Of a stretch of 22,007 nucleotides of DNA, positions 12,923 through 22,007 are shown one piece after another (within the stretch, counting starts at the first letter, position 1; each line of letters opens with the position of its first letter). A program made the position numbers and the translations under genes. The stretch is from Chloroflexota bacterium (lineage in GTDB: Bacteria > Chloroflexota > Anaerolineae > UBA3071). The stretch is from contig JACNHM010000276.1 in NCBI GenBank assembly GCA_014383605.1, positions 1-22,007 of the forward strand, in the 5' to 3' direction. The notes beneath the pieces are model-generated. The model ran no database searches, was not told the origin of the DNA, and worked only from the letters and a program-made list of their open reading frames with translations.

Positions 12923-14401
12923 ATGGGTGAGAAGATCAAAGCAGATGAACACATCACTCTGGAGCGGGTAGCTCCCTACGTCTGGGAGATCGCCAAGCAG
13001 GGCGACATGCTGGTGCCGGGGCGCATCTACGGCGACCGGGAGATCGTGGATCACCTCATCGGCGACGTGAAGAAAGGCAAGGAGTGGAATGCCCTGGAGC
13101 AGATCGTCAACGTGGCCTGCCTGCCCGGCATCCAGGAGGCTTCGCTGGCTATGGCCGACGTGCACCCGGGCTACGGCTTCCCCATCGGCGGCGTGGGCGC
13201 GTTCGACCCCGACACGGGGGTCATCAGCGTGGCCGGCGTGGGCTTCGACATCAACTGCGGCGTGCGCACGCTGCGCACCTCGCTGGAGGAAGCCGACATC
13301 GAGCCCAAGAAGGAGGACCTGGCCGACAGCCTCTACCACACCGTGCCCGCCGGTCTGGGCTCCACCGGCGACCTCAAACTCAACCTCAAGGAGATTGATC
13401 AGGTGTTGGTGGAGGGGGCCAGGTTTTCCATCAGGCGGGGCTACGGTTTCCCCGAAGACCTGGAATGCATCGAGGATGGCGGCTGCCTGGAGGGCGCCGA
13501 CCCGCGGCACGTTTCGCAGAAGGCCAAGGAGCGCCAGTTCAAACAGGTGGGCACGCTGGGATCGGGCAACCACTACTGCGAGGTACAAATCGTGGAAGAG
13601 ATCTACGCGCCGGAGGTGGCGGAGGCTTTTGGACTCTTCCCCGGCCAGGTGCTCATCAGCATCCACTCCGGTAGCCGCGCCCTGGGCCATCAGATCGGCA
13701 CCGACTACCTGCCCTTCCTGGAAAAGTCGAGCCAGAAGTACGGCATCCCTATTCGGGAACGGGAACTGGTCTGTGCGCCGTTTAACAGCCCTGAAGGCCG
13801 GCAGTACTTTGCGGCCATGAAGGCTGGGGCCAACTGCGCCTACGCCAACCGCCAGGCGCTGGCGCACCTGGTGCGGCTGGCCTTCCGCAAAGCGCTGGGC
13901 ACTCCGGAACGGGAGATCGAGACGCTGTACGAGGTGCCCCACAACATCGCCAAGCTGGAAAAGCACGACGTGGACGGCGTGGAGCGGGAACTGCTCGTGC
14001 ACCGCAAGGGGGCCACGCGGGCCTTCGGCCCCGGGCGGCCGGAGCTTCCGGCAGCCTACCGCGACGTGGGCCAGCCGGTGCTGGTGGGCGGCACCATGGG
14101 CACCCACTCCTACATCCTCTGCGGCACGCAGCGAGGCCTGGAGGAGACCTTCGGCAGCGCGCTGCACGGCGCGGGGCGGGCCCTTTCCCGCAACCAGGCC
14201 AAGAAGCGCTTCTGGGGCGACGACGTGATCAAGGAGTTGGCCGCCCGCGGCATCATCATCCGCGCCCACTCCAAGGCCGGCGTGGCCGAGGAAGCGCCGG
14301 GGGCCTACAAGGACGTGCTACAGGTCGTGGATGTGATGCACAACGCCGGCGTGGTGCGAAGGGTGGCCCGCTTGCGTCCGGTTATCTGCGTCAAGGGGTA
14401 G
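12923..14401 (+). CDS. rtcB: RNA-splicing ligase RtcB
   Basis: It joins RNA 2',3'-cyclic phosphate or 3'-phosphate ends to 5'-OH ends, using GTP and Mn2+. Metal and GTP residues are visible: Cys112 in GFDINCGVRTLR, GSGNHYCEVQ, SIHSGSRALGHQI, and the guanylated His415 in LHGAGRALSR. It ends in VMHNAGVVRRVARLRPVICVKG as usual, and 492 residues is a normal length. The start at ATG 12923 is preferred over ATG 12917 because AAGGGGGA lies at a proper distance only from the second. With archease just upstream, this is a two-part RNA ligation or repair module. Confidence 0.96.
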   Translation: MGEKIKADEHITLERVAPYVWEIAKQGDMLVPGRIYGDREIVDHLIGDVKKGKEWNALEQIVNVACLPGIQEASLAMADVHPGYGFPIGGVGAFDPDTGVISVAGVGFDINCGVRTLRTSLEEADIEPKKEDLADSLYHTVPAGLGSTGDLKLNLKEIDQVLVEGARFSIRRGYGFPEDLECIEDGGCLEGADPRHVSQKAKERQFKQVGTLGSGNHYCEVQIVEEIYAPEVAEAFGLFPGQVLISIHSGSRALGHQIGTDYLPFLEKSSQKYGIPIRERELVCAPFNSPEGRQYFAAMKAGANCAYANRQALAHLVRLAFRKALGTPEREIETLYEVPHNIAKLEKHDVDGVERELLVHRKGATRAFGPGRPELPAAYRDVGQPVLVGGTMGTHSYILCGTQRGLEETFGSALHGAGRALSRNQAKKRFWGDDVIKELAARGIIIRAHSKAGVAEEAPGAYKDVLQVVDVMHNAGVVRRVARLRPVICVKG

Positions 14402-14406
14402 ATGCT

Positions 14407-14440
14407 GGTAAATTGGTAAATTGGTAAATTGGTAAATTGG
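14407..14440 (+). repeat. Octamer tandem repeat (GGTAAATT)x4
   Basis: Four perfect 8-bp copies (14407-14438) followed by GG, starting 5 bp after the RtcB stop. It is AT-rich in a GC-rich region and could vary in copy number by slippage. The rest of the gap to 14519 shows only the antitoxin ribosome site. Confidence 0.9.
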
Positions 14441-14519
14441 TGGAGCAGAGGGGGCCTCCATGCTGGTGGACACGGGCATGGGAGACTGGCCTGCTGCAAA
14501 GGTTTCTTGAGGAGGTTGG

Positions 14520-14834
14520 ATGGTGGAAGCATTGAAGACTGAGGATTTCGTGGTAGCGGGGTTGTACGAGGATGAAAGAGCGGTTGTCCAGGATGCGCTC
14601 CGCGCCCTGCTGTACGAAAGGCCCCAACTGCGATTGGAAATTGCCATCCATCGCTATCGCACCGAGGACATCTCTCTGGCCAAGGCGGCGGCGTTGGCTG
14701 GCGTCTCCTGGCAACGGATGCGGGAGATCCTGCTGGGCCGAGGAATACAGCCCCGCCTGGGGCCGGAAACCAAGGAGGAGGCCCTGGAGGAAATCGCTAC
14801 TCTGCGGAGGCACCTGGATGTCTCGGGTCGTTAA
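14520..14834 (+). CDS. UPF0175 family antitoxin-like protein
   Basis: A 104-residue protein with the UPF0175 layout: an N-terminal strand-helix part (ALRALLYERPQLRLEIAIHRY), then SLAKAAALAGVSWQRMREILL, which is a helix-turn-helix, and a short acidic tail. Members act as antitoxins and DNA-binding autorepressors for DUF3368 toxins. ATG 14520 has a strong GAGGAGG ribosome site. Its end overlaps the toxin start by 17 nt, typical of toxin-antitoxin operons. Confidence 0.85.
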   Translation: MVEALKTEDFVVAGLYEDERAVVQDALRALLYERPQLRLEIAIHRYRTEDISLAKAAALAGVSWQRMREILLGRGIQPRLGPETKEEALEEIATLRRHLDVSGR

Positions 14835-15333
14835 TAACACCGTGCTGGTCAATTTCTGTCTGGTAGACCGTCTGGACATCCTGCGCACACTCTTTGGCAA
14901 GGTGTACGTCACCCATGAGGTGCGTGAGGAAGTATTGCGGGGCCTCGACGAAGGCTACGGTTTTATGGCCCGGGCCGAGCGCGAGATCGGTGTCGGCGCA
15001 GAGGCATGGTTGGAATTGGTGGGTTTTGACACCCTGGCCGAGGAACAGAGCTTCCGCGAGTTTGCCGACAGGTTGAGTTTCGGCGAGGCTTCCTGCCTGG
15101 CTCTGGCTCGCCATCGGGGTTGGTTGGTGTTGACTGATGATGAAGCTGCACGACGGAGGCTGAGACACGAGAGGCTGGAAGTCACCGGCACATTGGGAAT
15201 TCTGAAGCTGGCTGTCGAACGGGGAACGCTTTCCGTAGAGGAAGGGAATGATCTGCTGCGCCAGATGATCGCCAGTGGCTATCGTTCACCGTATGACGAC
15301 TTGCTGGACATTCATGGGCGAGATGCGGTATGA
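14818..15333 (+). CDS. DUF3368 PIN-like toxin
   Basis: A 171-residue PIN-fold protein that would cleave RNA. The family features are NNTVLVNFCLVDRLDIL at the start, FGKVYVTHEVREEVLRG, LSFGEASCLALARHRG and LVLTDDEAARRRL, then GTLGILKLAVERG. The acidic Glu and Asp-Asp residues in the second half are present. The first motif has Asn-Asn where PIN nucleases often have Asp, so activity is uncertain. ATG 14818 lies inside the antitoxin gene; a GGAGG site at 14806-14810 supports it. Confidence 0.82.
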   Translation: MSRVVNNTVLVNFCLVDRLDILRTLFGKVYVTHEVREEVLRGLDEGYGFMARAEREIGVGAEAWLELVGFDTLAEEQSFREFADRLSFGEASCLALARHRGWLVLTDDEAARRRLRHERLEVTGTLGILKLAVERGTLSVEEGNDLLRQMIASGYRSPYDDLLDIHGRDAV

Positions 15334-15371
15334 GAGTGCGAAGGCTATGACCGACGGCAAAGGGGGAGGAA

Positions 15372-17330
15372 ATGACCGACAAGCTTTCACCGCGGTATGC
15401 AGTGCAGAACAGAGTCTGTTGGAAAGCCATATCGCTGCTGCTGGTGCCGGCCTTCCTCTTCGGCCCGCTCCTGGGCCTGCTGGGCTTCCAGGCAACCCCC
15501 ACCGAGGCGGATGGGTGGGTGATTGAGTGTGTGGATTGCCCCCCTTTGCTCTTCTCCGATATGACTGACCGCAGCCTACAACTGGACGTTGCCGGGCACC
15601 CGCACATCGCCTATGGGGGAGAGGAGCGCCTCTACTACGCCTGGCACGATGGGGCAAGATGGCACTACGAGATAGTGGACGATTTCCCCGACGTCCACCT
15701 GCGCGGCGCCTCTCTGGCTCTAGACAAAAATGGCCATCCGCACATCAGCTACCGCTACTACAACTACGATAGCTCGAGTGCAAGTTTGAAGTACGCCTGC
15801 CGAGACTCTTTGGGCTGGCACATCGAGGTTGTGGACAGTGGGACGTTATATATTGGCGAATACACCTCCTTGGCACTTGAGGGTGGCTATCCGCACATCA
15901 GCTACCGTGATAGTTACAACGATGATCTGAAGCACGCTTACCGGGATGCTTTTGGCTGGCACATCGAGACCGTGGACAACGAAGGAGATGTCGGCCTATA
16001 CGCTTCCCTGGCTCTGGATGGGAACGGGTATCCGCACATCAGCTACTATGATGTTGATAACGCTGATCTGAAGTACGCTTACCAGGATGCTTCTGGCTGG
16101 CACCTCAAGACTGTGGAGAGCGAAGGGTACACTGGCTGGTACACCTCCTTGGCCCTGGATGCAGGTGGCTATCCGCACATCAGCTACCGCTATCAAGCGA
16201 CGGGCGACCCCACTCCCAGTCGCGGCCTGAAGTACGGCTACCAGGACAGTGCTGGTTGGCATTTTGAGAAAGTGGATGCTGAAGGAAATGTCGGTGAGTA
16301 CACCTCCCTGGCCCTGGACGCGGATGGCTATCCACACATCAGTTACTATGACGATATCAACGGTAACTTGAAGTACGCTTACCAGGATGCCGCCAGCTGG
16401 CACATCGAGACCGTGGACGACAGCGGGGTGATAGTCGGAGAGTACTCATCCCTGGCCCTGGATGCAAGCGGGTATGCGCACATCAGTTATTACGACGCCT
16501 GGCATGACCTTTACTCGGATAACAAAGACCTGAAGTACGCTTATCAGGATGGCTCTGGCTGGCACATCGAGACCGTGGACCGCGAGGGGGATGTCGGCCT
16601 GTGCACCTCCCTGGCTCTGGACGGGAACGGTCATCCACACATCAGCTACTATGACAGCGCTCCAAACGGTGATCTGAAATACGCTTACTGGAACGGTTCC
16701 GGCTGGCACATTGAGACCGTGGACAGCGAGGGAAACGCCGGCTTGTATACCTCTTTGGCTTTGAATAGGAACGGTTATGTTCACATCAGTTACTACTACT
16801 GTGGAGATCCATGGCCTTGCGATGTCGGTGACCTGATGTACGCCTATCAGGACACTGTCGGCTGGCACGTTGAGATTGTAGACAGTGAGGGGGACGTTGG
16901 TAAGTACACTTCCCTGGCCTTGGATGGGAGCGGCTATCCGCGCATCAGCTATTACGATAACACCCACGGCGACCTGAAGTACGCTTACCGGGATGCTTCT
17001 GGCTGGCACACCGAGATCGTGGACAGTGGAGGGTGGGTTGGCCTGGATACCTCCTTGATCCTGGATAACGACGGCTATCCGCACATCGGCTACAACGATG
17101 GCTACCCGGCCAGCGATCTGAAGTACGCCTATCAAGATGCCACCGGCTGGCACACTGAAACCGTGGACAGTGAGGGGGACGTCGGCAGGTACACTTCCCT
17201 GGCTCTTGATAAGAACGGCCATCCCCACATCAGTTACTACGATCGTAGCAATGGCCATCTCAAGTACGCCTACTACTCCGCTGCGCCTGTCGGCCGGCTT
17301 CTTTACCTACCGCTGGTGGCGCAGAACTAG
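15372..17330 (+). CDS. Secreted repeat protein with about 12 YPHISYYD repeats, possible beta-propeller
   Basis: A 652-residue exported protein. After a short charged N-terminus comes a hydrophobic signal segment (residues 18-40, ISLLLVPAFLFGPLLGLLGF). The rest is about twelve repeats of 45-53 residues with the pattern TSLALDxxGYPHISYYD, DLKYAYQDASGWHIETVDSEG; the first is divergent and the last partial. This spacing suits beta-propeller blades, so two six-bladed propellers would fit. It ends in RLLYLPLVAQN, a YLPLV tail seen on many secreted Chloroflexi proteins and probably used for surface sorting. The strong GGGGGAGG ribosome site precedes ATG 15372. The function is unknown; adhesion or carbohydrate binding are guesses. 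Confidence 0.88.
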   Translation: MTDKLSPRYAVQNRVCWKAISLLLVPAFLFGPLLGLLGFQATPTEADGWVIECVDCPPLLFSDMTDRSLQLDVAGHPHIAYGGEERLYYAWHDGARWHYEIVDDFPDVHLRGASLALDKNGHPHISYRYYNYDSSSASLKYACRDSLGWHIEVVDSGTLYIGEYTSLALEGGYPHISYRDSYNDDLKHAYRDAFGWHIETVDNEGDVGLYASLALDGNGYPHISYYDVDNADLKYAYQDASGWHLKTVESEGYTGWYTSLALDAGGYPHISYRYQATGDPTPSRGLKYGYQDSAGWHFEKVDAEGNVGEYTSLALDADGYPHISYYDDINGNLKYAYQDAASWHIETVDDSGVIVGEYSSLALDASGYAHISYYDAWHDLYSDNKDLKYAYQDGSGWHIETVDREGDVGLCTSLALDGNGHPHISYYDSAPNGDLKYAYWNGSGWHIETVDSEGNAGLYTSLALNRNGYVHISYYYCGDPWPCDVGDLMYAYQDTVGWHVEIVDSEGDVGKYTSLALDGSGYPRISYYDNTHGDLKYAYRDASGWHTEIVDSGGWVGLDTSLILDNDGYPHIGYNDGYPASDLKYAYQDATGWHTETVDSEGDVGRYTSLALDKNGHPHISYYDRSNGHLKYAYYSAAPVGRLLYLPLVAQN

Positions 17331-17482
17331 AGCAAGGGAGCGAAAGGCGATGTGGCGACCGTCGGAAGGCCAGGCAGGGGCGACGTTGTTCGCTGGCCGC
17401 TCTGTCTGGATAAGCCTGGCGTCAGTGACTGCAAGCCGCTCCTATCAGCGTTGAGGACGAAGATGTCCCAATACGCACCACG
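17331..17482. other. Gap between convergent genes
   Basis: No gene, terminator hairpin or repeat was recognised here, although the repeat-protein gene and the ABC permease gene both end at its borders. Confidence 0.5.
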
Positions 17483-18726
17483 TCATTCATACCTCAGCGC
17501 GTCAATGGGATTGAGCCGCGCCGCCCGCGTGGCCGGGTAGATGCCGAAGAACAACCCCACCGCCGCCGAGAAGCCGATGGCCAGCAGCACCGACTGCGCC
17601 GAAAGCACGGCGGTCAACTCCTCCGCCAGGCGGGATATCGCCTGCGCACCGACGATCCCCAGACCCAGGCCCACCAGGCCGCCGATCATGGAGATTACCA
17701 CGGCCTCGATGAGGAATTGCAGCAGGATATCGCGCCGCTTGGCTCCCACCGCCTTGCGCAGGCCGATCTCCCGCGTGCGCTCGGTCACCGACACCAGCAT
17801 GATGTTCATGATGCCGATGCCACCCACCAGCAAGGAGATGGCAGCGATGCTGCCCAGGAAGATGGTCAGCACGCCTGTGATCTCGCCGAAAATGGAAATG
17901 ATGTCCGACTGGTTGATGATGGTGAAATCGTCGTCGTCGCGGTAGGCGATGTTGTGTCGCACCCGCAGCAGCTCGGCGATCTGCTGGGCAGCCGCCTCCA
18001 TGCGATCTTCATTCACCGCTGTGGCATAGATGACCGACACGCGGTACTCGCCAGAGAGGGTGCGATCACGAAAGAGGCGCGCCTGCGCCGTGGTGAGCGG
18101 CACGAAGACCGTGTTGTCCTGATCGCCGAAGCCAGAGCCGCCTTTTTCCTCCATGACGCCGATGACGCGGAAGGGCACCGCCCCGATCTTGATCGTCTGG
18201 CCGATGGGGTAGTCCTCGTCGGGGAAGAGCCGTTCGGCCACAGACTGACCCAGCACAGCCACGCGGGATTGCGCCGCCAGGGCCGTCTCGTCAATGAACT
18301 CGCCCAGCACGGCCTCCCAGTTGCGGACAGCGGTGAACTGCGGCGTCACTCCGGAAACCTGCGGCAACGCATCCCGACTGCCGGCGCTGACAGCCGTGTA
18401 GCGATATAACTCCGGGGCGACGGCGACCACGTCCGGCACGTTGAAGGGGTCGGCGATGGCCAGGGCGTCGCCGTAGGTCAATCCCTGACTGGCGCGTTGA
18501 CCCCGAATGGGCGGACCACTCTGCTGCAACTGCCCCGGCACGACGAACAGCAGGTTGGAACCGACGCTCTGGAACTGCTGGGTGACGTATTGTTCCACCC
18601 CCTGGCCGACAGAGAGCAGGGTGATCACCGCGCCCACGCCGATGACGATGCCCAACATGGTCAGCGCGGTGCGCAGCTTGTTCGACGAAAGCCCTCGCAG
18701 GGCAATGCGGACAGATGACGTCAGGT

Positions 18727-18730
<4 letters not shown>
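17483..18730 (-). CDS. MacB/FtsX-type ABC transporter permease
   Basis: A 415-residue permease with the MacB layout: an N-terminal membrane helix ([21 protein letters not shown], 18-38), a large extracytoplasmic domain (about 40-280), and three C-terminal helices. The latter include [38 protein letters not shown] and [37 protein letters not shown] is the coupling segment. It exports peptides, antibiotics or lipoproteins with the neighbouring ATPase and membrane-fusion protein. Its ATG overlaps the ATPase stop by 4 bp, giving translational coupling. It is the last gene of the cluster. Confidence 0.93.
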
Positions 18731-19518
<788 letters not shown>

Positions 19519-19544
19519 GATGGTTTTCTGGATGAAATAAGGGC

Positions 19545-19571
19545 CTGAGGGAACTGAGGGACCTGAAGGAG
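19545..19571 (+). repeat. Nonamer tandem repeat, three copies
   Basis: Three 9-nt units, CTGAGGGAA, CTGAGGGAC and CTGAAGGAG, lie in the 87-bp gap between the ABC ATPase and membrane-fusion genes. The unit matches the one at 1970-2005. Confidence 0.65.
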
Positions 19572-19605
19572 TCCCACCAGATCGCTTAGACCCCGCAGCT
19601 CCTTC

Positions 19606-20991
19606 TCACTGCGGCGGGCCAAAGGTCTGGCGTAACTGCTCCAGGGAGCTGACATTGCGCAAGGCCAACACGTCCCCCTCTTCCAGTCCGGCCACGACCT
19701 CGCTCTGCTGCTCGTTGCGCATACCTGTCCGGATCTCTACCCGCACAGGAAAACCTCCCTCCACCCGCTCCACGAAAGCCTTGTCATTCTGGCGATCAAT
19801 CTGGATGAGGCGGTTGGGCACCAGCAGCACGTTGTCGGCGCGGGCGGTGATGATGCTGGCCGTGGCGCTCATGCCCGTGCGCAGCGACGCATCGGTGGGG
19901 TCAATGTCCATGCGCACCCGGTAGGAGATCACACCCGTCTCCAGGCTGGCGGTAGGGGCGATGGTTCGCACACTGCCGGTGAGCTCTACGTCGGGCAAGG
20001 CGTCCAGGCTGATGCTGGCCTGCTGGCCCACGGCCACCGCGCCGATGTCAATCTCATCCACGTTCACGTCAATGTGGAAGCGGGACAGATCGGTCAGTGC
20101 GAAGGCCGGCCGGGCGCTGGAGGCCAGTTCGCCCGCCTTGACGTTCACGGCAGTGATCACGCCGTCGGCGGGCGAAGTGAGGATCACGCCTTCCAGGGCC
20201 AGCTCCGCCTGCGCCACGGCCACTTCAGTCTGTCGCACCTGCGCCTGGGCGATGGCCAAATCCTCGGCCGAGAGGCCCTCCTTGAGCCGATCCAGGGAGG
20301 CCTGCGCCTGGGCGATCTGAGCCTGCGCCGCGGCCTTCTGCGTCTCCGTGGCTCCCCGAATGGCCAGACGGTAGTTCGCCTGCGCCAGTTCGTACTCCAG
20401 TGTGGCCTGCTGCAACTGCAACGACTGCGGCAGCATGCCCACGTTGGGCAGATGAGCCACCTGATCGTAGACCGCCTGCGCCTGATCGCGGGCCAGGCGC
20501 GCTCGCTCGACGTTGCCTTTGGTAATCTGCAACTCGTCTTCGCTGGCGCCTTTCAGAAGTTCACGGTAGGCGGTCTGGGCGCTGGCCAGCGCAGCTTCCG
20601 CTGCCGCCAGATCGCTGGGGCTGGGCTCCGCGTTCTGCAGCTTGGCCAACTGCGCCTGGCTGATGGCCAGACCCGTCTCCGTCTGAGCCAGAGCCAGTTC
20701 CAGTTCGGCTGTCTCCAGGCGGGCCAGCAGATCGCCGCTGCGCACCGCCTGTCCCTCTTGCACCAATACCTCCGCCACCCGCCCCACGCTCTTGAAACTG
20801 AGCAACACCTGGGCCTCGGGCTCGATGGTTCCCGACGCGCTGACGGAGGAGAAGAGGCTGCCGCGCGTCACCACCACGGTCTCGAAATCCGGTGCTTCGG
20901 GCTCTTTCTCCCGGGCGAAGAGCTCGTACCCATAGAGGCTGCCGCCGATAACGGCCGCCAGGATGACAATGATGGTCAGAAATCGTCTCAT
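19606..20991 (-). CDS. HlyD/MacA-like membrane fusion (adaptor) protein
   Basis: A 461-residue adaptor with one N-terminal membrane helix (FLTIIVILAAVIGGSLYGYELF, 4-25). It is followed by the first lipoyl half (VGRVAEVLVQEGQAVRSGDLL), a long coiled-coil hairpin (about residues 95-255, rich in Ala/Gln/Leu), the second lipoyl half (SPADGVITAVNVKAGELAS) and beta-barrel domains. It would link the permease to the cell exterior and aid substrate release. It lies 87 bp upstream of the ATPase gene and should be transcribed with it. The ribosome site GGAG lies rather far (about 13 nt) from ATG 20991. Confidence 0.92.
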   Translation of the reverse strand: MRRFLTIIVILAAVIGGSLYGYELFAREKEPEAPDFETVVVTRGSLFSSVSASGTIEPEAQVLLSFKSVGRVAEVLVQEGQAVRSGDLLARLETAELELALAQTETGLAISQAQLAKLQNAEPSPSDLAAAEAALASAQTAYRELLKGASEDELQITKGNVERARLARDQAQAVYDQVAHLPNVGMLPQSLQLQQATLEYELAQANYRLAIRGATETQKAAAQAQIAQAQASLDRLKEGLSAEDLAIAQAQVRQTEVAVAQAELALEGVILTSPADGVITAVNVKAGELASSARPAFALTDLSRFHIDVNVDEIDIGAVAVGQQASISLDALPDVELTGSVRTIAPTASLETGVISYRVRMDIDPTDASLRTGMSATASIITARADNVLLVPNRLIQIDRQNDKAFVERVEGGFPVRVEIRTGMRNEQQSEVVAGLEEGDVLALRNVSSLEQLRQTFGPPQ

Positions 20992-21174
20992 CGTTCTTCG
21001 TTATCTCCTGTTGGAAACGGGCTTGCTTCCGAGCCAGCCCGCAGACATGCAAAAGCCGCAGACGGGTCGTCTCCGGCCAGAATCCCCACCTCACCTTTTT
21101 ACCAAACGGTGCCGCAAGAGGTTTTATTCGCCCTGCCGCTCCCTCCTGAGATGCAAACGGTTGCTGCGCCGGCG
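20992..21174 (-). other. Leader before the membrane-fusion gene
   Basis: No coding sequence or clear promoter was recognised. Transcription may read through from the Yip1-like gene upstream. Confidence 0.4.
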
Positions 21175-21912
21175 TTATGCCGGCATGAAGGCCCGTCCCA
21201 ACAGCGCCGGCAGCAAGCGCAAACCCAGGCTCAGCGCGGCGTACACCAGCATCAGCACGAAGGCTTTGCCCTTGCTGAAACGAGGCAGAACCCACAACAC
21301 AGCGAACACCAGCCCCAAATGCCAGAGGGTGAACAGATCAACGTGGCCCAGCACGTTGTAGAACAGGTTCTGGGCATCCTCCACAGGCTTGCCCGTGGAG
21401 GCGAAGTAGGACAGCCCTGGGTTAACGATCAGTGCGTTCCTGTAAAGGATGTAGCCGGTCTGCACGACGTCGCGCAGGGCGAAGGGCAGCCAGATCCAGG
21501 GCAGCGTGGCGAACAGACCGTTGAAGTTCACGTCGCCGCTGGCGATGAGCACACTGAAATAGAGGATGGCCGAAGCCAACAGCCAGGACAGGATCAGGCC
21601 CAGCAGACCTGCGCCGATAGACATCGCCAGCATCACCGCCGGCTGCTGCAAGCGGGCGACCTGCGTGCGCGCCATCTCCGCCTGCTCCGCGGGCAGAGCC
21701 GCCAACTGCTGTTCCACAACCCGCTGCGCCTGCTCGGTGGTCAGCGGGCTGCTGAGCACGGTGGAAGCGATCATCGCCCCAACCAGTAGGAGGACGGGCA
21801 GCACCCACCGCCAGCGGGGGTGGGCCGCGATCTCCGCCAGCGCCTTCGCCGGCCGGTCAATGAGACTCACAAGCAAACTAAAGGAATTGGGTCGCCGTTC
21901 TGTTTCGGCCAT
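21175..21912 (-). CDS. Yip1 domain family membrane protein
   Basis: A 245-residue integral membrane protein with about five hydrophobic segments: WVLPVLLLVGAMIASTVL, VMLAMSIGAGLLGLILSWL, FATLPWIWLPFALRDVV, LFTLWHLGLVFAVLWVL and AFVLMLVYAALSLGLRLLPA. The arrangement and the motif FNGLFATLPWIWLPFALRDVVQ fit the bacterial Yip1 family, whose role is unclear. It precedes the ABC exporter genes and may assist it. ATG 21912 is chosen because GAGGA lies 8 nt upstream; the frame remains open for 15 more codons. Confidence 0.82.
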   Translation of the reverse strand: MAETERRPNSFSLLVSLIDRPAKALAEIAAHPRWRWVLPVLLLVGAMIASTVLSSPLTTEQAQRVVEQQLAALPAEQAEMARTQVARLQQPAVMLAMSIGAGLLGLILSWLLASAILYFSVLIASGDVNFNGLFATLPWIWLPFALRDVVQTGYILYRNALIVNPGLSYFASTGKPVEDAQNLFYNVLGHVDLFTLWHLGLVFAVLWVLPRFSKGKAFVLMLVYAALSLGLRLLPALLGRAFMPA

Positions 21913-21947
21913 TGAAAAATCCTCTGCACACGATGCCTTCGTGGTCG

Positions 21948-21976
21948 AATATAGCACAGCCAGCCATCTTTGTCAA
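21948..21976 (-). promoter_or_regulatory. Near-consensus promoter of the Yip1-MacAB cluster
   Basis: On the minus strand, -35 TTGACA (21976-21971), a 17-nt spacer and -10 TATATT (21953-21948) with TGC just before it. It lies about 36 nt before the ATG of the Yip1-like gene. Confidence 0.8.
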
Positions 21977-22007
21977 GACTTGCACAAAAGATTATTCCGT
22001 GGTATAA

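Noticed and set aside
12779..14269. A 496-codon minus-strand frame
   Set aside because: It is the antisense of rtcB, which has all its catalytic motifs.
14407..14440. CRISPR or iteron-type repeats
   Set aside because: The 8-bp units are directly adjacent without spacers; there are no cas genes and no replication gene nearby.
20074..21789. A 571-codon plus-strand frame over the adaptor and Yip1 genes
   Set aside because: Its His/Gln/Arg-rich product has no recognisable motifs, and both opposing genes have clear families and start sites.

Overview
The window looks like a GC-rich bacterial chromosome segment, most likely from a Chloroflexi (Anaerolineae-like) anaerobe or microaerophile, probably from a metagenome. 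This is inferred from three things: secreted proteins built of beta-rich repeats that end in a YLPLV-type C-terminus, short degenerate tandem repeats in the intergenic DNA, and an oxygen and peroxide defence set typical of anaerobes. No rRNA, tRNA, CRISPR array or insertion sequence was seen.

Left end (1-2245): the 3' part of a secreted HExxH metallopeptidase gene, broken by a frameshift at a heptamer-repeat insertion. It is followed by a strong terminator hairpin and a cluster of palindromes.

Centre-left (2246-8791), all on the minus strand: an eleven-gene oxidative-stress island. In transcription order it encodes a PerR-type regulator with a Per-box-like operator at its own promoter, a ferritin-like di-iron protein, rubredoxin, flavodiiron protein FprA, a CGHC metal-binding protein, an NAD(P)H/FAD oxidoreductase, rubrerythrin, a peroxiredoxin, an SmtA-like metallothionein, a PfpI/DJ-1 protein and a 66-residue half-ferritin. 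The main discovery is the peroxiredoxin. Its catalytic cysteine codon is an in-frame TGA followed at the right distance by a SECIS-like hairpin, so it is very probably a selenoprotein. It also lacks the usual C-terminal resolving cysteine. Electrons probably flow from NAD(P)H through the FAD enzyme and rubredoxin to FprA (O2) and rubrerythrin (H2O2). The metallothionein and ferritin-like proteins would buffer metal.

Centre (8900-14401), plus strand: a UvrD-like protein that lacks the middle of the helicase core, the primary sigma factor, then pcm, archease, a small unknown protein and RtcB RNA ligase. Archease and RtcB form an RNA-ligation/repair pair.

Right part: a UPF0175/DUF3368 toxin-antitoxin pair (14520-15333), a secreted protein of about twelve 45-53-residue repeats that may form beta-propellers (15372-17330), and a minus-strand cluster for a Yip1-like membrane protein and a MacAB-type ABC exporter (21912 down to 17483) behind a near-consensus promoter at the window edge.
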